This document shows, piece by piece, positions 46,164 to 58,209 of a DNA stretch of 64,000 bases. The stretch's first letter is position 1, and each line of letters begins with the position of its first letter. The notes under the pieces were generated by a model, which was not told the origin of the DNA, ran no database searches, and was given only the letters and a program-made list of their open reading frames with translations. The stretch is from Dillenia suffruticosa. Its lineage: Eukaryota; Streptophyta; Magnoliopsida; Dilleniales; Dilleniaceae. The stretch spans positions 8,494,001 through 8,558,000 of the forward strand of contig JAVTVX010000010.1 in the NCBI GenBank assembly GCA_033439265.1. Reading direction: 5' to 3'. A program made the translations under genes and the position numbers.

Positions 46164-46530
46164 GGGGGAGGGGTGTTGCCCCTCCCCCGCCTTGTTTCAA
46201 CAGCGGGGGAGGCGCCGCAGCGCCTCCCCCCTCGGAGATCTGGCCTAGGCCGGATCTGGGAGGGGCCGCTTTCCCCTCCCCGATCCGACCGCAAGCGGCC
46301 AGATCCGGGCAGGGGACGGCACTGCCCGGATCTTCGCAGGCGGGGGAGGGGCGGCGCCCCTCCCCCGATCTTGTGTGATAAGAGGGGGAGGCGCCGTAGC
46401 GCCTCCCCCTAGGAGATCCGGCCGCGTGGCCAGATCTAGGGAGGGGACGGCCCTCCCCGATCCAGCCACAAGCGGCCCGATCTGGGGAGGGGACGGACCT
46501 CCCCTTTGGGCGCCGAGACGACGGATTCAA
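46164..46530. repeat. GC-rich tandem hairpin block
   Basis: At least six inverted repeats follow one another. Arms: 46164-46173/46179-46188 (GGGGGAGGGG, perfect), 46205-46215/46220-46230 (GGGGGAGGCGC, perfect), 46251-46265/46273-46287 (15 bp, one mismatch), 46302-46311/46323-46332 (GATCCGGGCA, perfect), 46341-46352/46356-46367 (12 bp, perfect) and 46384-46394/46399-46409 (GGGGGAGGCGC again). Open frames across it have no recognisable protein content. CpG-rich DNA of this kind is exceptional in this window. Confidence 0.9.
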
Positions 46531-49036
46531 TTTATTTGATGCAAATAATACTTTTTAGAATAATGATACGCCCCAGAAGCACTACAACTGCTTATGGGAT
46601 ATGCTAATTGGATAGGATTAATTTGAAGCCATATGCTATGACTTTGTGTGTCGCGATCTTTGCAAGTCTTTTTATTTATCTTCTTATGCACACAAGGGTG
46701 AGCTTAATGATTCAGCATTTCATATCAAAATGCAACTATTTTTTTTTTAATATATCCACGCGTGCAGTCACAACAAAGTCGTCTACGTGTTTGTCAATAT
46801 GCCTCTTTATTTTTTTTGTTTAAATTCTTCTCCATCAAGGATATTGCTTCTGCTACTGCTACATATGTACATATGGATGAAATGTACAGGAACATAATTG
46901 GAGTTTTTGTATTTTCTTATGAAATTGGCAAAAAACATTGAAAGAATAGTGTTGTGGACAACCCCAACTTTATAATCCATTAAGCATTATGAGGTCTCAC
47001 ATAAAATAAAATAAAATAAAAAAATAAAAAAATAAAAATAAAAGCCATAAGATAAAACCCATTCAACAAAGCATTCCCTTTTGGCCTTTCAATGGGTTTC
47101 ATATGAAGTGAAGGCGCTAGCTAGGGTGCACTGTAGTTGTGATCTCTGCCCACACAGACAAATAGAGAAACTCAAGACCCATGCAGAACCTTGTTTTGGA
47201 ATAGTAAGTTTGGCAGATAGGAATGAAACTAGGGCAAGGATTTGTGGCTACTTAATGTCCAATCACTTTATTTGCATCAAATGTACCAATTTATTCAACT
47301 AATTAAATAAAGGGTACTCCCCTTTATTTTTTTTTCTTAGTATTTATATATTAGGAAACCATACACATTAGGAAATATATGGAAAAAAAAAGCCACCGAA
47401 TAATATTGTTTGTAAGCAAAATCATGAGGACCCATCAATTTTGTATTTTTCAATATACCCGGACTTGTTGTGGGGATCATTCTGATATCAGTTACATTCT
47501 GGTTCCTCTCTTTTTTTTTTTCTCAATGTTGTTTTCTTGTACATTTTCAACCCTAGAGATTCCACTTGGGTCATTCACTTTTTTAATGAAAATAAAATCT
47601 AAATTTATGATTGCTTGACCCATCGGTTTCGTACATTTTAGGCATTATCTTGCCTAGACTCCTATACTTATTTGTAATTAATTGTTTTTATTTTTTGGTG
47701 AATTTCAGGCTTTTAAGGGCTGGTCCTTCACAGAGGTTTGGTTTTCTTCTGTTTAATTTTTGAATCCCCACCATGGTTTTACTTCATGCCATCTCTTTTC
47801 ATTGAATTATTTCTTTCTTTCTTTTTTCTAAATATATATATATATATATTTTAGGTATAGGCATTATGATCGGAGAGATGAATTTCTTCATTATTCTTTT
47901 TTGCTCCGGAAAATTTGGGGGAGAGAGAGAGAGAGAGAGAGCTCACTTTGTTGCTTGTTATAATGCAGACATGATTTGATTGCTTTAATACCATACTTTG
48001 TCTTTTTTATCTCACTATTGGTAAATCTTTTTTGTGACTACATGACTTTAGGAGAAGTATTTCTTGCCATTCCGTTTTATTCTCTAACCTTCTTTTGTTT
48101 TGAGTAGATTGTCCATTTCAAGATATTGGAAAATGTATAGCATTCTATGCATACTTAACTTGAAAGTAATCTTTACCAATGCGCACACACTCTGCTAGCA
48201 ACATTATAGACGTGTAATTTTGATCTTCTGATCAATAGCTATCCAAAATTAACCGGACATGATATAAGATGTTTTTGGTCTTCTGATCAAGAGTAGAAAG
48301 TACGGATTATATTTGTTTTAGAAAGATCGACAATAAGGTTATTGGATCTTAATAGTTATGTTATATTATATTTCTATTAAATTATATGTTTGGCATTCTG
48401 AGATCGTTTAAGATGTTTATGAGATTTCCTATTTTCTAATGTGTATGCATCATAGTTACCATTAAAGAAGTACTTTAATTTAAATTTATGTTAAGTTGAA
48501 GGTTAGTTTGTGGTACAGAGAAAAAGCTATATTAAGAGAATAATGTGTAATCCTCATGACTCAGATTATAATTTATATATTATAATTTTTACATATATAA
48601 TTTAATATTTTGTATATGTTATAATGTATTATATATTATAGTTTAAACATTATAACATATATGTTAATTTTACTGTTTTTATATATAATTCTATATGTTA
48701 TAAAAATTATATATTATAATTTTAACATTATAACATATGTTATAACATATTATATTTTATAATATTCTAATATTATGTATTATAATTATTTTAACTTATT
48801 TTATTTATTATATATTATAATTACGTTTTTGTATTGCAGGACGTGTTGTTCAAATAGAGGGGAGAAATTCTTGTGTTGAAGCGGTCGAGATATATATTTT
48901 TTCTTTGCATATTTTCTTTTTTTTTTCTTTGTTTTATATCCCTTATTCCTAATTTCCATGTATGTATGTTGTATATTAATACGTTTTATAAATTTTATTT
49001 TTGTAAACAGCGACAATACAAAACGAAAGAAATTGG
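46531..49036. other. Non-coding DNA between the hairpin block and the transposase ORF
   Basis: No gene recognised. It includes (AAAAT)n at about 47005-47040, (TA)n near 47831-47850, a GA run at 47922-47941, and very AT-rich DNA at 48530-48830 with repeated TATAAC/GTTATA motifs. TTTGTATTGCAG at 48828-48839 followed by GACGTGTTG could be a splice acceptor to a leader exon of the transposase gene. Confidence 0.4.
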
Positions 49037-52000
49037 ATGTATAATAAGAATTTACCTGATCGTCGTGGTTTAACTGATAAGTTTATTTGTGGGGTGGAAC
49101 AATTCTTGAATTTCGCTACTAGTAAAGTTGAATTTATGGATGGGAATAAGTTAAGATATCCGTGTAGAAAGTGTGGTAACGGTAAATTTCATGTATGTGA
49201 TAAAGTTAGAGAACATCTTTGTAGATTTGGTTTTACTTTAAATTACTACAATTGGACTTGTCATGGTGAACCGTTTATATCTGATGAAGAGTATGTGCGA
49301 AATATGGGGTATTCAGTTAGAGGGGATAACAATTATTATGATCAGTTAAATCCATATCAGCAGATGGTATTTGATGCAGCGGGTCAAAATTTTGTTCCCC
49401 AACCTAACCATGCAAGTTCTAGTTTTGTACCAACAAATCAAGATGTACCTACAAGTTATGCATCACCATTGGAGGGGGTAGAAGCAACATGTGTCGATGA
49501 GAATGTGCAAGATGAAAATTATTTGTCGAACCAATTTCAAGAAATGTTGAGAGCTGCAGATGAACCGTTATGGGTTGGTTGTGACACCCACACTAAGTTG
49601 TCATTAACGGCTAGAATGTTAAATGTTAAGGCAGAGCATAATTTGTCTGAGAATTGCTTCAATGATATTGTTCAAGTAATGAGAAAAGTATTGCCTCGTG
49701 ATCATATAATGCCGAATGACTTTTATAGTATGAAAAAGTTGGTCAATGACTTGAGTCTTCCGGTGGAAAGAATTGATGTATGCAGAGATGGTTGTATGTT
49801 ATTTTGGGGAGTTGATGAAAATGTACAATTTTATAAATTCTGTAACCAAAGTAGGTACAAGAGTACTAGGAGAGCATGTCGTAATCAGCGACCTAAACCA
49901 TTCAAGCAAATGTTTTATTTGCCATTGACTCCTAGATTGCAAAGACTTTATGCATCGAAAGCTACTACTGAATAAATGACTTGGCATACAAATCATCAAA
50001 CAGAAGAAGGGTTAATGTGTCATCCTTCGGATACAGAGGTATGAAAAAATTTTGATATGACGTATCCTGAATTTGCAAGAGAGACTCGAAACATTAGGTT
50101 AGGTCTTTGTGCTGATGGGTTTGCTCCATTTGAAAAATCAGGGAAAACTTATTCATGTTGGCCAATGATATTAACTCCGTATAATATTCCTCCGGATATG
50201 TGTATGAAAACACTCTACATGTTCTTGACATTGGTTATACCGGGCCCACAAAATCTAAAAAAGTTGATAGATATTTATATGCAACTATTGATTGCGGAGT
50301 TAAAACAATTATGAGATGACGGTGTTCTTACGTATGATGTTAATACTGATCAGATGTTTGTAATGAAAGCAACTCTTCTTTGGACGATAAATGACTTCCC
50401 AGCTTATGGCATGTTATCGGGATGGAGTACTGCTTGAGTTTTAGGATGTCCAATATGCATGGAGAGATTTAAGTCATTCAGATTGAAATATGGTAAGAAA
50501 TCAAGTTATTTTGATTGTCATAGACAATTTTTGCCACAAAATCATAAATTTAGAAGAAATAAAGAAGAGTTTACGAAAAATAAAGTTGAAAAAACACCTT
50601 CTCCGTTGAGATTAACTGGTCAACAAATTTGGGAGCGAGTGTCTCACTTTCCATCTGTTATTGAAGACCCACATAGTACAACGTATGGATATGGAAGTGT
50701 GCATAAATGGACCAAGCGGAGTATATTTTGGGATTTACCATATTGGAAGACCCATCTGATTCATCATAATCTCGATTTGATGCATATCGAGAAAAATGTT
50801 TTTGAAAATGTGATTAATATATTGATGGATGTCTCTGGAAAAACGAAAGATAACTTGAATGCGAGAAAAGATATGCGGCTTCATTGTAATCGGCCTACAC
50901 TTGATGTGGATGGAAGTAGTAAGGGACCAAAACCAAAGGCTATTTATACAATAAATAAGGATCAGAGACGGAAAATTTGTGAATGGTTGAAATCGCTTAG
51001 ATTTCCTGATGGTTATGCCTCAAATCTTGGGAGAAGTGTCGATATGAAAGAATGCAAGTTGATTGGTTTGAAAAGTCATGATTGTCACATATTTATGGAA
51101 AGATTGATTCCGATTGCTTTTAAGGAACTATTACCAGATTTTGTATGGGCGTCATTACAGAGTTAAGTATTTTCCTGCATGATATTTGCTCGACAGTATT
51201 AAAGGAATCACATATGACGAAATTAGAGAGAGAGATCCCCATCATTTTGTGTAATTTAGAAAGGATTTTTCCTCCATCATTTTTTGATTCCAGGGAACAC
51301 CTTTTGGTTCACTTGCCTTATGAGGCCAGAGTTGGAGGTCCCGTCCAATATCGATGGATGTATCCATTTGAAAGGTAAATTTTGCACCTTCTCTTCAAAA
51401 AAATATTTAGAGTGCATGCCATTGTACTAAATTCATTATGTATCATTTTCTGATACACTTTATTTAATTACAATTAGATTTTTATATCATTTGAAGAGAA
51501 AAGTGAAAAATAAGGCACGGGTTGAATCCTCTATTGTTAATGCATACATTGCGGAGGAAGTGACAACTTTTGCTTCATATTATTTCGAGCCTCATGTCTA
51601 ATGTAAGAGACGGCGAGCGGGCAGAAATGATGAGGGTCCTGTTGATCCTAATTTAAAATCAATTTCTATTTTCAACTATCTCGGTCGACCAAGTGGGTCA
51701 TGTAAGGTTAGATATTTAACTGCTAAAGAATGGCGGGCAGCCCATACATATATTTTACTGAACTGTCCAGAAGTTACGCCATATTTCGAGTAAGTCCTTT
51801 TTTTCTCAAATATAAAAAATGTTTTCTTTGTTTTGTTAAGGTTGCTAACATAAATCGTCTTCTTTAATCGTAGGATTTTTCAACATTCACGATCTGAACT
51901 ATCGATGCATGAGTTCAATCGTGTCTGCAATGATGAATTTGCAGCATGGTTCAAAATATATGTTAGTTTTGTGAATGTTAAATTTTATAAATATTTGTTT

Positions 52001-52766
52001 ATTAAAAAATTAATACATTTATTTTACTTCAGGTTCAATGTAATCAAGAAAAGTTGAACAAGAATTGTTAATTAATCTGTCATGGGGTCCAAATTCAACG
52101 GTACGAATTTGGCCATCGTATTTTATAAACGGGTATAATTTTCACACTCAAGAATATGGAACCGGAAAAGCTACTATGAATAGTGGTGTTTGCGTTCAGT
52201 CATCCAACGATGGAGGTGTAAAAGTTGAGTTTTATGGTTTGTTGGATGAAATTATTGAGGTAGAGTACGTTGAAGCAGAGTTGCGAGTCGTTTTATTTAT
52301 GTGCCAATGGTTTGATCCCGTAAAAGGGATGGATCTGCATCCAAAGTTTAATTTGGTTGATATAAATTATAAAAAATTTTATAAAAGATATGAACCATTC
52401 GTATTGTCACAACAAGCGATTCAAGTGTATTATGCATCATATCCTAGTTTGAAACGTAACAAAATTGATTGGTGGGCTGTTTGTAAAACGAAAGCACGAA
52501 AGAAAATTGAGAAACGTTGGGAAGACATAGCATATCAACAAGAGGATGTTGCCAACACGTTTCAGACAGAGGAATATATTATTCCAACATTACAAGACCC
52601 ACGTGGAATAATGACAGATGTGGATCAAAATGAAATTCACGAAACTGGCGATGAAAAACCTGATTTTGAGACAAATGATGAAGATGAAGATGATGAATTT
52701 GATGTTGAAGAATCTGATAATGAGGATGATGATGACAATGATGACAATGATGACATTGATTTTTGA
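49037..52766 (+). pseudogene. CACTA TNP2-type transposase gene, disrupted
   Basis: A plant En/Spm transposase reads through this interval. The Transposase-associated domain comes first (MYNKNLPDRRGLT, FMDGNKLRYPCRKCGNGKF, NYYNWTCHGE). The TNP2 core follows (PLWVGCDTHTKLS, YPEFARETRNIRLGL, LTPYNIPPDMCMK, NDFPAYGMLSGWST, LDLMHIEKNVFENV). Next is a DUF4218-like region (LHDICSTVL, SREHLLVHLPYEARVGGPV, YRWMYPFER, then FEPHV) and a DUF4216-like C-terminus (VCVQSSNDGGVKVEFYG, IEVEYVEAELRVVLF) ending in a long Asp/Glu tail. Apparent introns include 51375-51477 and 51789-51873. Lesions: stops at 49973, 50042, 50312, 50436 and about 51599, and a one-base frameshift near 52053. Most stops look like single-base changes of Trp or Gln codons. 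Confidence 0.9.
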
Positions 52767-52978
52767 TCGTCGGTAAGTATTTTTTTTTTAAGATTTATTA
52801 TAATTGTCTAATATCATATTAACTTTTATTTTTACTGTTTGAATGTGAAAATACATTTAGATTTCTATTTTTCGTTTCTCAATTTCTATGTTATATTTAG
52901 TGTCTCATGTTTCATTTTCGAAATATTATTTGCTAATACGTTGATTTTTTTTAGATCATTTCGGACTACAATTTAAAT

Positions 52979-54229
52979 ATGGTATGTTTATTCATATACT
53001 CTATTATATGTTTTATAAACATGCAATTTTCATTGCTTCCAAGAAAAAACTTTTGTTACAGTTTCAACGTGAAGGACATAAACGATCTTTTGATGCAAGA
53101 CAAAACTCTTCGGCGTCACCGTCCGTTTCAGCTGCACCTTCCCATGCCCCTTCGCCTTGTACTGATACACCTTCACCGTTTTCTTCAGTTGCACCTTCAA
53201 TTGCACCTTCAGTTGTACCTTCAATGCAAGATTCATACGTTGAGGGGGAAGATACGCGAGACGTGATATCCCCTTGCGGAGATTCGTAAGTAGTAAATTT
53301 TGAAATATTATCACAATAGTTTCTTTATTTATATAACTTGCCAAGTTTATTTAAATATTTTTTTTACTAACCATTTTTTTGGTTTCTAATTTTATGATAG
53401 ATTCACAAATTTTGTGTATGTTATTCATGAGCTGAATAGAATCATTAACAACCATTGGGGAGGAGCATCGATGTCTTACACAAGTACTCCAAATGATATC
53501 AAAGAATTATGGTGGAAAGAATTCAAGATAAATGAGACCTCTAAGTTTAAATATAAAAATAAGTGTATAATTTAAATATAACTTTTTGTTTTTTTTATTG
53601 AAGCGAAAGTTCAATTGGGATGAGACTGAGGAGATTGAAATAAGAAGAATTTTTAAGAAAAAATGCGGTCATCACATCCGAGGTGTACTAAATCATGCAA
53701 AAAAGAGCCGAAAGAAGCCACACTGCATCACCGAAGAAAATTGGCTCATAATTTTAAACTTTTGGGATTCCGATGAGAGTCGACGGAAGAGTGACCAGAA
53801 TAAAAAAAATCGATCTTATAATTCTGGGGAATCATCTGCTACATATGCGGGAGGCTCAATCAATATTGATGAGCATAGAAATAAAATGGTAATTTCTTTC
53901 AATTATTATTTTTTTGAAATTAATTCATTTATTTTTTCATTATTTCATCTAACAGTGTTTTGTTTTTTTAGACCAAGGAAATGGGATCACCGCCATCATT
54001 TAGAGAGACTTTCGCACGGACTTTTCAGAAAAAAGATAAGACATGGAGTGGGGAGAGAGCTAGAGCGATTATGGTACGTAATTTCAAAATTTTAAATTAT
54101 TTTATAGAAACTTTGTAACAATGATTTTAATATATTATACTCAATTTATCATAACATTAGAACAAGAATTTAATATATTTGTTTATTTCAATATTTTTTC
54201 AACTACTTAAAATGAACTTTTCATTTCTA

Positions 54230-54260
<31 letters not shown>

Positions 54261-55289
54261 TTTTCATTATTAATTAAAATTAGAGAATACATAATATCAA
54301 ATTTGTTACGTCAATTCCAACTGGTTGGTTCATTATGTTACGTACAAATATAACTTTTTCCTTTATTCGATCTGTTATAGTTTCAAACTCGTAATAGTAG
54401 TTGAATTTTAATTTCAATTACAACACTTCTCATTATCTAAATATCATTATAATGGATTAAGCAACTAAATAGATAAATATAAGTATGTGTAATTTTAATT
54501 CCATAAGTCTATTAAATTTATAATAATTGATTCACATATTAATTTTTGTGTCTTATTGTTTATTGTCAATCGCTTAATGAATTATACAATTTGGTTTTTT
54601 GAATTTATTTGTTCGCTTATTTTATTACATTGTTAAACTGTTAATTGACACTTATATTTCTTTTGTTGGATATTTTAGTATATTGTTATTTAAATTATTT
54701 TCTAATTTCTTTTATGAAAATGCAGGAGAAATATGATCAGCTTGTACTTAGAAATTCCAGTGGTAGTGATGATGCTGCTACGTCAGAGCCATCTGTTAAT
54801 GATATGGCTTTATGGCTCGAGGCAACTGGTGGACCAAAAAAGGGAAGAGTACTTGGGATGGGCTCGTTGAGTAGAACTTGCAGACTCAGTGGTATATGTT
54901 CTTCCGCCCAGACACCAGTAAGAGCAGAATTAATGCAAATGAACCAAGAGCTGAGCCACATGAAGGAGCTGTTAGCAGAAAAAGACAATGAACTTCAAGC
55001 CATGCGCGTAGAATAGCGGCGAAGAGACAATGAACTTCAAGCCATGCGCGTAGAACAGCAGCGAAGAGACAATGAATTTGAAGAGTTTCGCGCACAACAA
55101 AAGCTTATAATGCAGTATCTTCAATTAGTTTCCACTTCAACTTCGATTCCCCCTTTTCTATCTCCTCCAAATGATGGTGATGATGATTTTGACTTATTTG
55201 GTGACGGTGATGGTGAGGGTGATGGTGACGGTGACGGTGGCGGTGACGGTAACGGTGACGGTGACGATGACGGTGCTAATGTTTCTTGA
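52979..55289 (+). pseudogene. Second CACTA gene (Transposase_24/TNPA-like), disrupted
   Basis: Probable exons: ATG|GTATGT at 52979-52981; 53062-53285, Ser/Pro-rich; 53401 to about 53525, with NRIINNHWGG and ELWWKEFK; about 53605-53886, with KFNWDETEEIEIRRIFKKK and KPHCITEENW; 53973-54072, with KEMGSPPSFRETF and TWSGERARAIM; 54725-55289. This order matches the plant transposase PF03004-type protein that accompanies TNP2. The last exon has a coiled-coil stretch made of 42-bp repeats and an acidic Gly/Asp tail. Defects: after EFK the expected GT donor reads ATAAAT, and a TAG at 55014-55016 interrupts the first 42-bp unit. It probably binds the subterminal arrays, by analogy with TNPA. Confidence 0.8.
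54984..55095 (+). repeat. 42-bp coding repeat in the second CACTA gene
   Basis: Units begin GACAATGAACTTCAAGCCAT at 54984 and 55026, and GACAATGAATTTGAAGAG at 55068, a 14-residue period (two heptads). The first unit carries TAG where the second has CAG, so one C-to-T change created the stop. Confidence 0.9.
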
Positions 55290-55627
55290 AACAGTGTTTA
55301 TTTCACGTTTATATTTAAGTAGACTTGTCATTATAATTTGGTTTATATTTCTATATATTTGATATTCTGATACTTATTTATTACTGTTCATTATTATTTC
55401 ATGACGATGGTAGTATTTTTTTAATTATTATTCGATTGATACTATTAGATGATTAGTTGTTTGAATGAGTAGAGACTGCATAAATGTCGTATCATTCGCT
55501 GTTGGATGGTACCCTGGATGGTTTGTTGATGATGATGTTGGCGGTTTTGTTCATAAACTGATTGGCTGAGACTATCAGGGAGAGATTTGATATATATGGA
55601 AATTTGGTGCAAAAATTAAACAAATCA

Positions 55628-55690
55628 AAATTTTTTGTCGCAAATTTACCCGATTCGTTGCTAATTTCGTCGCTGATTCTGATTTTCGTT
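55628..55690. repeat. Remnant of the 3' CACTA subterminal repeats
   Basis: TTTTTTGTCGCAAATTTACC, CGATTCGTTGCTAATTTCGTCGCTGATT and TTTTCGTTATGC-type motifs occur once each. The expected ...TTTTGTAGTG terminus is not found downstream. Confidence 0.7.
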
Positions 55691-55740
55691 ATGCTACTTT
55701 CATTACACGGATCCTTAATTAGATATGATAGATATTTATA

Positions 55741-56630
55741 TCATCTATCCATTTGATTCTCTACCTTACTCATATAATGTTTAAAGCTCTCAATTGTTTT
55801 AGACTGGTGAAAAATTAAATAGATACGACAAAATCTCATAAAATCATCTATGAATGTAATAAAACACAAAAGTCCATGTCTTGTCTTCACATTTATTAGA
55901 TCACAAACATCCAAATGGACTAACAGCAATGGAAATTCAGCCCAAATAGTCTTTCCAAATAGTTTCTTGTCATTGTGCAAATATAACAATATTCAACTTA
56001 ATAGTTAAACATTTGTCCATCGCATTGTAATCTATAAAACCATTTACAAATTGTCCAGGACTAATGCATGTCATTCAAATGCAAATTCACTGTATCCTCT
56101 AAAAGTTCAAAAAATATAGTCAAGTTTCAAAATAATAAGAACAGATATTAAATTTTATCAAATTTCTGACACATTAAGAATATCATGCAAAATGAGAGTT
56201 CGGCCACTTTGTAAATTCAATTTATAAGTGTCAACTCCTCTAACATTTATTCTTGTATTATTCTCCACATAAAATCATCTCCTACCGCAATGCATTTGAC
56301 GAAAATTTATAAATTTTTCTCTGTCTGTTTCTATATTCTGAATTGTTTTTTGCGATTCATTTTTAGTCTTCTGTCATTTTTTACTTTCATTCTAGTCTTT
56401 CTCACATTTAGAATCCAAAACTCTCTTCAAACTAGACTTTATAACAAAAGTATCGATTGCGGATTTTGTAGTATTAAACCACTTATCCTCAAGCTTAATG
56501 TGTAGAGCAACATCCGATAAAATTTTCATACTATCACTATGAATTAAACTGATTTTTAGGTGCTCCCACTTGACAAGAAGGGATTAATTCATGACTTAAA
56601 CTTTTTGTTTATCGAAAATGACATAACCGA
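55741..56630 (-). pseudogene. Ty1/copia protease-integrase relic
   Basis: Minus-strand copia fragment. Nearest 56250 is a protease-side piece (GVDTYKLNLQSGRTLILHDI). Then come HNDKKLFGKTIWAEFPLLLV and HLDVCDLIN, followed by the integrase start HGLLCFITFIDDFMRFCRI with SKTIESFKHYMSKVENQ. It stops at 55741, just before the copia RSDRGGEY motif would be expected. It resembles the relic at 23850-24790 and may be from the same family. Several stops and frameshifts. Confidence 0.75.
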
Positions 56631-57552
56631 TTGACAACCACTCTCTATACTCTCTCTAATCATGTTAGACTTACTTTGTAAAACACTAACACTTTTCCTT
56701 GACAATGGTAAATTGATACCTGTATTAAATAGGTTTTTAGCTTCAGCATAAATTCTTTTTTTTTTTTTTTTAACTATTCAGTCAGTATTGGTGCTCGATG
56801 AAGTTATTGTATATCCTATATATTATTTTTTGATATTTATTACGGATATCTGAGTTATCGAACTAATACAGTTCAAATACTGTTAGACCCAATGTCTATT
56901 TTTCTATTTTTAAAACTTGAACTCGAAATATTAATTAAGGAAATTAATATTTTTATCATTAGATTTATGAGACGTTGATTATATATCTCATATATTGAAA
57001 ACTTATATTTTTACTATTATTTTTTATTAAAAAAGTTTTTTGCATATAATATTTTTCAATGAGATGTAGCTTAACATTGCAAATTCATAAAAATTCTGAC
57101 CGTGTGTTCCATATCGAGATATTATATGATCCGTTCTATGGTTTGAATCGGAAGTGAAACAAATTTGTCCGACATTTCAAATCAAATCCAAGCCCCGAGT
57201 CCCCTAGACAAACGAAAGGCCCATTAAGATGTGGGCCATTGCATTGACTTGTGAGAGAAATGGCCGGAAAACAAGCCCAATTGGACTCGGATGCCTTTGT
57301 TCGCGGGAAGAGTCTCTTGAAAACAGCGTGAAAATGACCGATTGACTAACCCTTCCTTCAATGGACGACAATGAACATTTTGTGGGTCAGTAGCAGCTAT
57401 GACTCCATGATTTTAAGGTCGTGCCCTGCTTCTGGTCGTTGCCATCCTAAATTTATGTCTCTGTTTCTAGTTTGTGAAATGATTTAAATTACCAATACCA
57501 ATGACTCAAATCTGTTTGTTGGGTTCACCGAAAATGGTCCGTTATTGTAAGA
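56631..57552. other. Intergenic DNA with possible old SINE remnant
   Basis: A minus-strand tract at about 56755-56965 has a T run, then AATACAGTTCAAATACTG and ACTTGAACTCGAAATATTAATTAAGG, resembling a SINE body and B-box region; no target duplication was found. No gene otherwise. Confidence 0.4.
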
Positions 57553-57637
57553 TTTTTTTAGAGAAACTCTTTCTATATAATTTTTTTACTTTTAAAATTT
57601 GAATTCAAATATTGATTAAGAGATCTAGTATCTTTTT
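57553..57637 (-). mobile_element. Degraded SINE head fragment
   Basis: On the minus strand, ACTAGATCTCTTAATCAATA, TTTGAATTCAAATTTTAAAA and GTAAAAAAATT parallel the head of the SINE at 28318-28538 (TTAGATCTCTTAATTAAATC, CAAATTCGAAATTTGG, TAATGAAAAAAA). The body is missing and no target duplication is clear. Confidence 0.5.
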
Positions 57638-57647
57638 ACTATGTCAA

Positions 57648-57737
57648 CAAATTTTAGCTCAAATGATACCTTCTCCCTCCCCATGTAATATGATCGAGTT
57701 CGAGCCCCCTGTGTATGTACTCCAAAAAAAAAAAAAA
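57648..57737 (+). mobile_element. Short tRNA-like A-tailed retroposon (about 90 bp family), copy 4
   Basis: A-box-like TTTTAGCTCAAATGATACC, CTTCTCCCTCCCCATG, B-box-like GATCGAGTTCGAGCCCC, then TGTGTATGTACTCC and poly(A). Flanks ACTATGTCAA (57638-57647) and ACTATGCCAA (57738-57747) differ at one base. It aligns along its whole length with the copy at 19592. Confidence 0.8.
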
Positions 57738-57747
57738 ACTATGCCAA

Positions 57748-58209
57748 ACGTCTATTAGTGGTAGGTTATTTTTAACATATGGAATTAGTCATCTTACAGT
57801 TGTTTTTACCATTGAAATTAGATTAGAACTGTTTAGTTTTTAAGAAGTCTACATCCTGGCCACCACAAATTTGGATAAAGTTTATTGACTATTCTTTGGT
57901 CAGACCATGACTGGAACCACACAATATGATTAGATAAAATCTCAATTTTTAGATCAATGAAAAAGCATATTCTCTAAAAATGTTCTCTTACTCCCCCGTT
58001 ACAAAGTACAAAGCAGTGGAATATACCCAGTCCCCTTCCATTCAACTGAATTGAATTCCAATCCTAACACCATAACTACCCTCTTCCCAACATTTCCCAG
58101 TGAATTTACTCCATCATTCATTCTTCATTGGTAACTCAAATTTAGCACAAATCAGAGCTGTGTCCGCCATTCGACATATCATCATAAACCATGATTGCTC
58201 CATCCATGT
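57748..58209. other. Intergenic DNA
   Basis: No gene recognised. On the plus strand a short ATG-initiated open stretch at 58191-58232 ends at a good donor, AAC|GTAAGT (see the next entry). Confidence 0.35.

Larger units (their letters stand above)
44155..55700 (+). mobile_element. Large CACTA (En/Spm) transposon complex, both termini lost
   Basis: The region contains, in order, two tandem subterminal arrays, a CT tract, a GC-rich hairpin block, about 2.3 kb without coding sequence, a TNP2-type transposase gene, a second transposase gene on the same strand, and a remnant of 3' subterminal repeats at 55628-55690. This order is that of an autonomous CACTA element. I find no CACTACAAAA terminus at either end. 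The left border coincides with a small duplication (AAAGATATACTGC at 43993 and 44142), and a copia relic abuts the right side. Whether 46.5-48.8 kb belongs to the element is uncertain. Confidence 0.7.

Noticed and set aside
45824..46530. Long overlapping open frames on both strands in the GC-rich block
   Set aside because: They arise from stop-poor GC-rich hairpin repeats and a CT tract; translations are Pro/Gly/Arg/Ser-rich with no family resemblance and differ completely between frames.
47081..47302. Cys-containing 73-codon open frame that looked like a zinc-finger fragment
   Set aside because: It opens with TTG rather than ATG, cysteine spacing fits no zinc-finger family I know, and it has no coding neighbours.
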